Shown here piece by piece: positions 56,001 to 62,493 of a stretch of DNA of 62,493 bases (positions are counted from its first letter, which is position 1; each line of letters starts with the position of its first letter). The stretch spans positions 1 to 62,493 of the forward strand of contig JBDZUM010000005.1 in NCBI GenBank assembly GCA_040255215.1. The letters run 5' to 3'. Source of the stretch: JAQSWP01 sp040255215 (lineage in GTDB: Bacteria > Pseudomonadota > Alphaproteobacteria > Reyranellales > JAQSWP01). The translations under genes were made by a program, and so were the position numbers. The notes below the pieces were generated by a model. The model searched no databases. It was not told where the DNA came from and was given only the letters and a program-made list of their open reading frames with translations.

Positions 56001-58016
56001 CTGCACGTAGCCGTCGAAACGCGGGCGCATGCCGACATAGCTGTCGCGCGGCCGCACGGGCAGCGAGATCTCGTCGCGCGTGGCGCGACCGCCGGGTTCG
56101 AAGATCGAGACCGAAATATTGGCCTTAAGCGGCGTCGTCAGCGGCTCGATCTTCTCGATCTTGCCAGTCGCGACCGTCTTGCCTTGGGCATCCGTCTTGA
56201 CGATGGCCAGCGGCACGATGGTTTCCTTGACCTTCTCGCCGGTCAGGCCGAAGCGGAATCCCGGCAATTTCGGAAAGGCCAATGGATCGGCGACGATGCG
56301 CATCTCCGCTTCGCCTTCGAGTTCGGCTGCAGGGGCGCCGTAAAGGAACCGACTGTCGACCGAAACCGACACTTCGTCGCCGATCTTCAGTGGCTTGTCC
56401 TTGTCGGCGGCGAGGGCCAGCTTGAGCCGCTGCGGCACGAAATCCTCGACGCTGAATTCGGCGGTGCCGACCGGCTGCGCCTTGGGATCGACATAGGCGC
56501 TGACGCTCCAGCGTCCGCGGCGGGCCGACGGGCTGAGATCGATACCGAAGCTCACTGTGCCGGCGCTGGTGCCGGCCAAAGTCGTGCGACGGTATTCGAC
56601 GCCGTCGGAGCGGCGCACGATCAGCGTCAGCGGCGCGTCGAGCGCATTGGCGGTACGGTCGCGCAGCATCGCCGTGACATGGACCGTTTCGCCCGGGCGA
56701 TAGATGCCGCGGTCGAGATAGACGAAGGCGTCGGTGGCGCCGGGTGCGGCGCGGCCCTCGACGCCGCGATCCGAGAGATCGAAGCCGGCGCGGCTGAGGC
56801 TGAGATAGTTGAAATCGCTGCCGTTCGGCCCGTAGGCCATGACGGCGACCGGCGCGTTGCCGCCGCTGCCGCGCAGCAGGCCGGGCGGGAAGGCGGCATA
56901 GCCCTGAGCGTCCGTCGTTACCTTGCCCAGCTCGTCGTTGTTGTTGGCGATCAGCGCCAGGGTGATGCCGGGCATCGGCTTGGCGCTGGCCAGCGAGCGA
57001 GACATGACGTGCAACCCGTCCGTGCCGGTCAGGACGGTAAGCCCGATATCGGAATCGATCACCCACTGCGAGGCGGTTTCGTAGTTGTAGTTGAACGAGC
57101 TGTAGTCGTTGGTGGGCTCGATCTTGCCGTCGGCGGCGTTCCAGGCGACCACGAGATAGGCGCCGGGCTTCCATTCCTTGACCGCCTCGCGGATCGGGAA
57201 CGCCGTCACCACGGTCTCGTTGGGGCCGCCCTTGACGGGCATGGTGCCTTCCCAGACCTGCGAACCGGTATCCTGCAGCACGTCCTGGATGCGCCAGGGG
57301 CGCATGCGCTTCTGCTCGAACTCGTCCGGCGACAGGCGCGCCATGATGCGGTCGGAAACGCGCAGCACCTTGAGGCGCACCGTGTCGACATTGACGGTGG
57401 TGATGGGCACGCCGACGCTGGTCTCGCGCGGCAGGATCAGGCCGGAGCCGCTGAAGGCGACCATCGCCGGGCGTTCGCCCATGGCGACCTTGACGGTCTC
57501 GGCGCGTTCCAGCGCCTTGCCGTCCACCGCTGCGGGCAATCCGGCGAGAAGCTCGACGTCGTAGTCGCGGCCGAACGCCAGACCGCCAAGGCAGAGACGG
57601 TCGCCCGCGACACGGATCGCGACCTTGGCCGCCGGCGTGATCTTCACATAGTCGTCGTAACGCACGCTGCCGCCTTCGTTCAGCACATGGGTGAAGCTGA
57701 AGCAGGCTTCGACCAGGTCTTTCGAACCATCGATGGTGAGGCGGCGATAGGCGAAATCCGGCGCTGACGGAGGGGCGGCAGGCGTCGCCGGCGTCGTGGT
57801 GGCGGCATTGCTGGTGCCGGCCGCAGGCTGGCCGCCGCTTGCCGGTGTCGTCGGTGCTGCCGGCGTTGCCGGCGCGGGACTCGGCGTCTGAGGCGCGGAG
57901 GCGCTTTGCTCGGTCCGGTCGAATGGCGCGTTCGGCCCCAGCAGGGTGAAATAGCCAATGGCCGCGATCGCCATGACGGCGGCGATCAGCAGGATGACGA
58001 CGGTCGTGCGCTTCAT
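53040..58016 (-). CDS. Bacterial alpha-2-macroglobulin
   Basis: Bacterial alpha-2-macroglobulins trap attacking proteases in the periplasm. The 1658-residue product has an N-terminal membrane helix (about residues 5-25), a proline/alanine/threonine-rich linker to about residue 85, a series of beta-sandwich MG domains, and the thioester motif CLEQ at Cys1198-Gln1201, preceded by the usual FG. Unlike the E. coli protein there is no lipobox, so it is probably held by its transmembrane helix. ATG 58016 follows GGAG. pbpC is 19 bases downstream, suggesting joint action at sites of cell wall damage. Confidence 0.93.
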   Translation of the reverse strand: MKRTTVVILLIAAVMAIAAIGYFTLLGPNAPFDRTEQSASAPQTPSPAPATPAAPTTPASGGQPAAGTSNAATTTPATPAAPPSAPDFAYRRLTIDGSKDLVEACFSFTHVLNEGGSVRYDDYVKITPAAKVAIRVAGDRLCLGGLAFGRDYDVELLAGLPAAVDGKALERAETVKVAMGERPAMVAFSGSGLILPRETSVGVPITTVNVDTVRLKVLRVSDRIMARLSPDEFEQKRMRPWRIQDVLQDTGSQVWEGTMPVKGGPNETVVTAFPIREAVKEWKPGAYLVVAWNAADGKIEPTNDYSSFNYNYETASQWVIDSDIGLTVLTGTDGLHVMSRSLASAKPMPGITLALIANNNDELGKVTTDAQGYAAFPPGLLRGSGGNAPVAVMAYGPNGSDFNYLSLSRAGFDLSDRGVEGRAAPGATDAFVYLDRGIYRPGETVHVTAMLRDRTANALDAPLTLIVRRSDGVEYRRTTLAGTSAGTVSFGIDLSPSARRGRWSVSAYVDPKAQPVGTAEFSVEDFVPQRLKLALAADKDKPLKIGDEVSVSVDSRFLYGAPAAELEGEAEMRIVADPLAFPKLPGFRFGLTGEKVKETIVPLAIVKTDAQGKTVATGKIEKIEPLTTPLKANISVSIFEPGGRATRDEISLPVRPRDSYVGMRPRFDGYVQEGSPAEFEIALVDAKGERLARPGLKWELVREHRNYQWYRTGNSWRWEVYSRDIPVTSGTIDVEADKLAVVSQTQSWGRYRLIVTDPTTGAASSISYYSGWASSQVAETPDLVKVTADKQTYAKGETARVRIEAPFTGEATIVIAGDRIFERRLVSVAAEGTTVDIPVSADWGSGAYALVSAFRPLAQKNDRAPVRAIGLVWLGVDVSDRKLAVEIGTPDKILPRQKIEVPIKVAQAGPEAFVTLAAVDEGILQLTKFQSPDPSQHFFGKRRLTLGIRDDYGRLLDGAADVVGQIRTGGDSAAGRGLEVVPTRTVALYSGIVKLDAEGKASIPLDIPDFTGELRLMAVAFDRARVGQSSKPLTVRDALVSDVTLPRFLAPGDESRISLLLHNVEATPGAYQVSLTASGAVSLPAVNQSVDMPAGKRQIFGWPVKAEQVGIGKFDLKITGPNGFEVARDWQIQVRPAQAPQTVELVSSVKPGESFTVDAASLETFVPGSATVSVSMASVRGFDVAGLLTALDKYPFGCLEQTTSRALPLLYFGELAAVSGIQTDKALPTRIQEAASRILDMQRPDGGFGMWGPGLYAADPWLQIFALDFLIQAKAKDFAVPDAAVMRGLNWVRGTLSEFSPEARAYGFYVLARAGQADVGQLRYFQDTDLRNIRTGLGRGHLAAALALTGEKARALTAFQQSRQAVGSVIRGDYYGTALRDAAGLTAVAALAGQTDMLPALTDRLRRFDKVSIENTTTQEKAWMLLAAHAMTQTATPLTLEVNGDPVKPKREPAMFYPDAAKVAANPMAIRNTTDREIWGTLSVRGVPKAMQPAVARGMRVDRVFRKLDGSAADLSKVVQNDRLMVVLTGRALDKSYHEVALLDLLPAGWEIEAVIPYVQDGEQAYSWLPKISFSRTREARDDRFFASFTFGKPTYFGSYRGNYYYEEEETAEFALAYVVRAVTPGTYVLPPAQIEDMYRPGVIGRTNGGTVTVLPRP

Positions 58017-58049
58017 GGCGGTCTCCACCGAACGGCAGTCTTGTTTTGA

Positions 58050-58071
58050 CCGGCGCATCTTAGCGCGCCGG
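58050..58071 (-). promoter_or_regulatory. Leader hairpin of the alpha-2-macroglobulin gene
   Basis: CCGGCGC and GCGCCGG (58050-58056 and 58065-58071) form a perfect 7-base stem with an 8-base loop, 33 bases upstream of the start codon on the minus strand. A second stem, CTGTGG/CCACAG (58166-58185), lies further up. Neither has a T-run; regulatory value is uncertain. Confidence 0.3.
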
Positions 58072-58225
58072 ACACTGCTCCGTGACTGCTATTCAGCGCC
58101 TCGTTTTGCGGAAAATATGTGGCGGCCCGGCGTGCGGAATGCGTCGGGTTTTCAATTGGCGGCTGCTGTGGGAAACCTGCCACAGTCCTGTTGCGGAAAG
58201 GCGTCGGGCAGTCGTAAACAGACGC

Positions 58226-58654
58226 ATGACCCTGAACCTGATCAAGCTTGCCGTCGGCGCCTCGTCCATGGAGGAGATCGCCAAGTTTCAGGAGAAGCGC
58301 CGCAAGGAGCGACGCCAGAAGCCTGGATCGCCGCATCGCGTGTTCACGCGTTCCACGCCCAAGCGCCAGGCGGAACTTCTGGAGGGCGGATCGCTCTACT
58401 GGGTTATCAAGGGCTACATCAGGGCGCGCCAGAAACTGGTCGGCTTCGACGAGGCCAGCGACGATCAAGGCCGCAAATACTGCGTGTTCCTGGTCGAGCG
58501 CGAACTCGTTCCGACGGCCATGCGCGCCATGCAGCCGTTCCAAGGCTGGCGCTACCTCGAGCCGGCGCGGGCGCCGGCCGATGCCCGACCCGGCGATTCC
58601 GCCGATGCTCCGCCGGAAATGGCCGCGGAACTGCGTCGGCTGGGCCTGATCTGA
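58226..58654 (+). CDS. DUF1489 family protein
   Basis: The 142-residue product belongs to DUF1489, a family of unknown function restricted largely to alphaproteobacteria. The signature MTLNLIKLAVGASSMEEI and the blocks RQAELLEGGSLYWVIKG and FQGWRYLEP are clear. I chose the ATG at 58226 because it begins the conserved part; earlier codons in the frame are unrelated. It is the divergent neighbour of the alpha-2-macroglobulin gene. The function cannot be inferred. Confidence 0.9.
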   Translation: MTLNLIKLAVGASSMEEIAKFQEKRRKERRQKPGSPHRVFTRSTPKRQAELLEGGSLYWVIKGYIRARQKLVGFDEASDDQGRKYCVFLVERELVPTAMRAMQPFQGWRYLEPARAPADARPGDSADAPPEMAAELRRLGLI

Positions 58655-58721
58655 CCGATCTGCGGGGTTACGCCCCGCCGTCTCGCCGCCTATCCTGTGC
58701 CGGGGAAAGACGGGGGCAGGG

Positions 58722-60167
58722 GTGCAGAAGGGGCTGGGCGCAATCGGCCTGCTGGGTTTCGTCGCGGTCGCGCTGGGCATCGCCTTCGCCTGCGGCCGGT
58801 TCGACCAGCGCGTATTCGACGACGAGGCGCTGACCCTGGCGGCGATCGACGGCTGGGGCTATGTCGACCTGCTGCGCTTCTATATCGGTGGCCAGGACGT
58901 CCACCCGCCGCTGTCGTTTCTCTGGTTCCGCGCCCTGGCCGATCTCGGCCTGCCGCTCTGGCTGCAGCGCGGCCTGTCGCTGGTGATCGCCGCGACGGGG
59001 TTCGCGCTGATGCTGGACCTGGTCTGGCGGCGCCTGCCCGACGATGCCGCCGCCTCCCGCCTGCTGGCGCTGGCGCTGTTTCTCGGCGCGCCGCTGCTCT
59101 ATGGCATGGGGGCGGCCCTGCGCTGGTATCCGCTGCTGGTGCTGCCGGTGGCGATCGCCATCGTCAGTGCACTCGATCGCGGCCGACCGACCATGGCGGC
59201 CGGCATCGCCTTCGGCATTGCGGCCAATATCAGTTTTCTCGCCGGCATCCCGGCTGCGGCGTATCTCGGCTGGCGCTATCTGGGGATGCGCAAGTTCGAT
59301 GCCGCCTGGGACGTGCCGTTCCTGCTGGTCATGGGCCTGCTGGCCGCGCCGGCGCTGCTGTCCTTTGGCCTCTCCGCCCTGAACCTGCCGGCGCAGTTCG
59401 AAGCCAATTTGTTGCAATCGGTCGGCATGACGGCGCTGGGGCTGATCGGCGGCTATGGGCTGGGCCTGACCCAGAGCCTGATCGCCGTGCCGTTCGCCCT
59501 GTTCTGCCTGCTGGCGGCGTTCGGCGCGCTGCTGGGCTTCCGACGGCCGTCGACCGGCGACCTGCTGAGCATCTCGCTGATCGTGGCTTTTCTCTGCGCC
59601 GGCCTCGCCGTCGCCGGCTTCGCCAAGCCACGCTCGCTGCTGTTTGCGGTGCCGTTTCTGCTGGCGCTGGTGGTGCTCGGCGGTTCCTGCCTGCCGTGGC
59701 GGCGCGGCCATGCCATAGCCACCGCGATATTCGGGCTGGTCGTCAGCGTCGCCGCCCTGTGGCTGCTGATCGATAACGACCGGCCGTTCAAGCGCAATCT
59801 TTATATTCCGGACCAGGAGATTCTGGCGACGATCCGTCAGCACGCGCCGGCCGGCGACAGCCTGGTGATTACGTCGGAGCCGTCGCTGGCGCTGCAACTG
59901 CGCACTCTCGGATACTGCGTCATTGCCGCGTCGCTGCCCGACAATTGCGCCCGGCGCCGCGCGCCGGTGCTGGTGGTGATCGACGACGGCACGTTCACGC
60001 AGCGCCCGGGATTCGAGGCGGCGACCAGCGGCATCGCCCGCGAGCATCGCCTCATCGAACAGTTCCTGTTCGGCGACGACGAAGACGCGCCGATTAAGCA
60101 GTTCCTTACCAGCCGGCGGGTGCCGAAATGGCTGGTCAGCGTCGCGATCTATCGCGGCGAAGGGTAG
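58722..60167 (+). CDS. GT39-like polytopic membrane glycosyltransferase
   Basis: The 481-residue product has about ten hydrophobic segments and looks like a GT-C fold glycosyltransferase of the GT39/PMT-related group. Residues 33-35 (Asp-Asp-Glu in FDDEALTL) and the DVHPPLSFLWF loop at residues 59-69 are the acid and lipid-donor loop features. The C-terminal 100 residues are a periplasmic domain. Acceptor and sugar are unknown. The start is GTG 58722 with GGGCAGGG upstream. The TAG ends just before the assembly gap. Confidence 0.72.
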   Translation: MQKGLGAIGLLGFVAVALGIAFACGRFDQRVFDDEALTLAAIDGWGYVDLLRFYIGGQDVHPPLSFLWFRALADLGLPLWLQRGLSLVIAATGFALMLDLVWRRLPDDAAASRLLALALFLGAPLLYGMGAALRWYPLLVLPVAIAIVSALDRGRPTMAAGIAFGIAANISFLAGIPAAAYLGWRYLGMRKFDAAWDVPFLLVMGLLAAPALLSFGLSALNLPAQFEANLLQSVGMTALGLIGGYGLGLTQSLIAVPFALFCLLAAFGALLGFRRPSTGDLLSISLIVAFLCAGLAVAGFAKPRSLLFAVPFLLALVVLGGSCLPWRRGHAIATAIFGLVVSVAALWLLIDNDRPFKRNLYIPDQEILATIRQHAPAGDSLVITSEPSLALQLRTLGYCVIAASLPDNCARRRAPVLVVIDDGTFTQRPGFEAATSGIAREHRLIEQFLFGDDEDAPIKQFLTSRRVPKWLVSVAIYRGEG

Positions 60168-60267
60168 NNNNNNNNNNNNNNNNNNNNNNNNNNNNNNNNN
60201 NNNNNNNNNNNNNNNNNNNNNNNNNNNNNNNNNNNNNNNNNNNNNNNNNNNNNNNNNNNNNNNNNNN
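60168..60267. other. Assembly gap of 100 N
   Basis: Exactly 100 N bases occur here, the conventional size for a scaffold gap of unknown length. It cuts the C-terminus of the acyl-CoA synthetase gene. Any gene inside it, and the true distance across it, are unknown. Confidence 0.99.
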
Positions 60268-61643
60268 GCCGGGTGCTTGATCAGGCTCTCCTCGATCTCG
60301 CCCGGGCCGATGCGGTAGCCGCCCGACGTGATAACGTCGTCGTCGCGACTCTTGAACCAGACGTAGCCATCGGGATCCATCGAGCCGACGTCGCCGGTCA
60401 GCAGCCAGTCGCCGGCGAACTTCTTCTTCGTCGCCTCCGGATTGCGCCAGTATTCCTTCATGATCACCGGGTCGGGCCGCTTGCCGGCGATGTTGCCCTC
60501 GACGCCGGGCGGCAGGACGTTGCCGTCATTGTCGACGATGGCGACCGTGCGGCCGACGCTGGCCCGGCCGGCGGAGCCGGCGCGCGCCGGATACAGGCTG
60601 GGGCTGTTGGTGGTCATCAGATTGCATTCGGTCTGGCCGTAGCCTTCCGACAGGGTGACGCCGAAAGTCTCGCGCCCCCAGGCCATCAGCTCCTTGCCCA
60701 TGCTTTCGCCGCCGGTGGCGACGGCGCGAATGTCGTATTTCCAGCGCTCGCGCGGCTTGTCGATCTGCCGCATCATTTTCAGCGCCGTCGGCGGGATGAA
60801 GGTGACGCCGACGTTGTGACGGCTGATCAGATCGAAGGCCTTCTCGGCGTCGAACTTGGGCGCACGCTGCGCCAGCACCGGCTTGCCGAGATACCAGGCC
60901 GGGAACAGCACGTCGTAGAGGCCGGCGATCCAGGCCCAGTCGGCCGGCGTCCAGTAGAGCTCGTCGCCCTTGGGGTATCCGTCTAGCCATTGCTGGACCG
61001 CCGGGATATGGCCGATCAGCGCCCGGTGGACGTGCAGGGCACCCTTCGGCTGGCCGGTGGTGCCGGAGGTGTAGATCAGGAAGGCCGGGTCTTCGGCGGC
61101 GGTGTCGACGATGGGGCTGTGATCCGATGCCTCGGCCATCAGGGTAGCGTAGTCCTTGAACCAGGCGCCGTGCTTGCCGGCGCCGACCACGATGATGGTG
61201 GTCAGTTCCGGCAGCTTGTCGCGCACCGCCTCGACCTTGGGCAGATGCACGGCATCGAGGATCAGCGCCTTGGCGCCGGCGTTGCTCATGCGGAATTCGA
61301 TGGCGTCGGCGCCGAACAGGGCGAAGAGCGGCACGCCGACGGCGCCCATGCGATAGGCCGCGACGTGCGAGATCGCCACTTCCGGGCTTTGCGCCATCAG
61401 CACGCCGACGCGGTCGCCCTGGCGTACGCCATGCGCCTTGAGCACGTTGGCGAGCCTGGAGCTGGCGCGCCTGATGTCGCCGAAAGTGTAGCGCCTGACG
61501 TTGCCGCGATCGTCGTCGAAGATCAGGGCGAGGCGATTGGGATCGTGGCGATCGCAGACCTGTTCGGCGATGTTGTAGCGCTCGGGAATCTCCCAGCGAA
61601 ACTTGCGGTAGACCTCGTCGTAACTGTTGCCGCTGGGCATCAT
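60268..61643 (-). CDS. AMP-forming acyl-CoA synthetase, C-terminus lost in the gap (partial)
   Basis: This is an adenylate-forming acyl-CoA synthetase of the acetate/medium-chain group. The 459 visible residues contain the P-loop YTSGTTGQPKG at residues 191-201, WTPADWAWIAGLYD, EGYGQTECN and the A8 hinge GGYRIGPGEIEESLIKHP. The C-terminal domain with the catalytic lysine falls in the N gap, so the gene is incomplete because of assembly, not biology. I chose 61643; GGAGG lies 12 bases upstream, and an ATG at 61655 directly after GGAGG is too close. A propionate or medium-chain substrate is possible. It diverges from the molybdopterin gene. Confidence 0.85.
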
Positions 61644-61756
61644 GGGCGAACGCATCCTCCGGTTCCGTTTTTGGCCGCGCCGGTGGCGGCTGAATTTCCG
61701 TTCACCATAGCGCGGCCATGCTGGCAAGTGGAAGACCGGGCGGGTAAACTTGGCCC

Positions 61757-62493
61757 ATGGCACCCGACGACAGCGCCCCGGGAGCGGTCCGCGACATCGT
61801 TCCGTCCGTCTGTCCGCACGACTGCACCAGCACCTGCGCGCTGGAGGTCGAGCGGCTGGACGCAAGCACCATCGGCCGCATCCGGGGCTCGCAGCGCAAC
61901 ACCTACACCGCCGGCGTGATATGCGAGAAAGTCGCCCGTTACGCCCAGCGCATCCACCATCCCGAGCGGCTGACGCAGCCGCTGCGGCGCACCGGGCCGA
62001 AAGGCTCGGGCCAGTTCGCGCCGGTCTCCTGGACCGACGCGCTCGACATCGTCGCCGAGCAGTTCCAGAAGAAAGCGGCGCAGCACGGCAGCGAGACCGT
62101 GTGGCCCTATTTCTACGCCGGCACCATGGGGCTGGTGCAGCGCGACGGCATCCAGCGGCTGCGCCACGCCATGCGCTATTCGCGCTGGTATTCGACGATC
62201 TGCGTGACCTTGTCCGATACCGGCTGGAATGCCGGCGTCGGCTCCAAGCGCGGCGTCGACATGCGCGAGGTGGACGAGCATTCCGATCTGGTGGTGATCT
62301 GGGGCGGCAATCCGGTCAACACCCAGGTCAACGTCATGGCGCACGCTATGAAGGCGAAGAAGCGCGGCGCGAAGCTGGTGGTGGTCGATCCTTACCGCAC
62401 CGGCACGGCCGAGCAGGCCGACCTGCATCTGGCGGTTCGGCCGGGGACGGATGCGGCGCTGGCCTGCGGCGTCATGCACGTGCTGTTCGAGGA
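61757..62493 (+). CDS. Molybdopterin oxidoreductase (partial, runs off the window)
   Basis: The visible 245 residues are the start of a molybdopterin-dependent oxidoreductase of the DMSO reductase family. The iron-sulfur motif CPHDCTSTC followed by a further Cys in GVICEKVAR would bind the [4Fe-4S] cluster, and VVIWGGNPVNTQ is the usual molybdopterin-guanine dinucleotide contact. The start at 61757 gives a short N-terminus without a twin-arginine signal, so a cytoplasmic location is likely. The C-terminus lies beyond the window. The substrate is unknown; a formate or polysulfide-type enzyme cannot be distinguished. It diverges from the acyl-CoA synthetase with 113 bases between. Confidence 0.85.
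   Translation, partial: MAPDDSAPGAVRDIVPSVCPHDCTSTCALEVERLDASTIGRIRGSQRNTYTAGVICEKVARYAQRIHHPERLTQPLRRTGPKGSGQFAPVSWTDALDIVAEQFQKKAAQHGSETVWPYFYAGTMGLVQRDGIQRLRHAMRYSRWYSTICVTLSDTGWNAGVGSKRGVDMREVDEHSDLVVIWGGNPVNTQVNVMAHAMKAKKRGAKLVVVDPYRTGTAEQADLHLAVRPGTDAALACGVMHVLFE

Noticed and set aside
58668..61865. A 1065-residue minus-strand frame running through the N gap.
   Set aside because: Translating N bases joins the real synthetase to antisense of the GT39-like gene; it is an artefact.

Overview
The window is a GC-rich stretch of an alphaproteobacterial chromosome. The lineage call rests on a two-part ribosomal supercluster in which adk follows secY and a separate rpsM-rpsK-rpoA-rplQ operon lacks rpsD, on an ATP12-type F1 assembly chaperone, on a DUF1489 protein, and on a 338-residue RpoA. 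I would not name a genus. A run of exactly 100 N at 60168-60267 shows that this is a scaffold from a draft or metagenome assembly.

Region by region: 1-8797 is the end of the S10 operon (rplB tail to rpsQ), the spc operon (rplN to secY) and adk, read as one tight + strand unit. 8814-11396 is the alpha operon with its own promoter, a leader hairpin and a strong terminator. 11445-19710 is mixed housekeeping: an HtrA protease, RarA, a DUF4136-like lipoprotein, a DUF393 protein, CrcB, a RluC-type pseudouridine synthase, an AsmA protein and ATP12. 19828-28330 holds propionyl-CoA carboxylase (pccB, pccA), acylphosphatase, lipB, tRNA-Leu(GAG), a malic enzyme-phosphotransacetylase fusion and MgtE. 28327-36516 is an acyl-CoA catabolic island: a LysR regulator diverging from two hotdog thioesterases and isovaleryl-CoA dehydrogenase, then an aldolase-II protein, thiolase, RidA, SDR and a second acyl-CoA dehydrogenase. 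36488-40864 is a class III cyclase diverging from a DctPQM TRAP transporter. 41050-44525 is a 2OG-Fe(II) oxygenase-like gene and a three-gene envelope cluster: two paralogous FecR-domain secreted proteins and a TPR-plus-beta-barrel outer membrane protein. 44961-50920 is a CBS-pair protein and the leucine-degradation genes mccB-liuC-mccA-mvaB. 50924-58016 is pbpC with a bacterial alpha-2-macroglobulin. 58226-62493 holds DUF1489, a GT39-like membrane protein, a gap-truncated acyl-CoA synthetase and the start of a molybdopterin oxidoreductase.

The metabolic genes fit together. Isovaleryl-CoA dehydrogenase, methylcrotonyl-CoA carboxylase, a hydratase-family protein and HMG-CoA lyase make the leucine route to acetyl-CoA and acetoacetate. 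Propionyl-CoA carboxylase and malic enzyme connect odd-chain and branched-chain products to central metabolism, and the TRAP system imports a small carboxylate. The least explained element is the FecR/FecR/TPR-barrel cluster with its matching RGR-x-GGG tails. Another recurrent feature is convergent gene pairs whose stop codons overlap or abut, three of them sharing a single CTAG.
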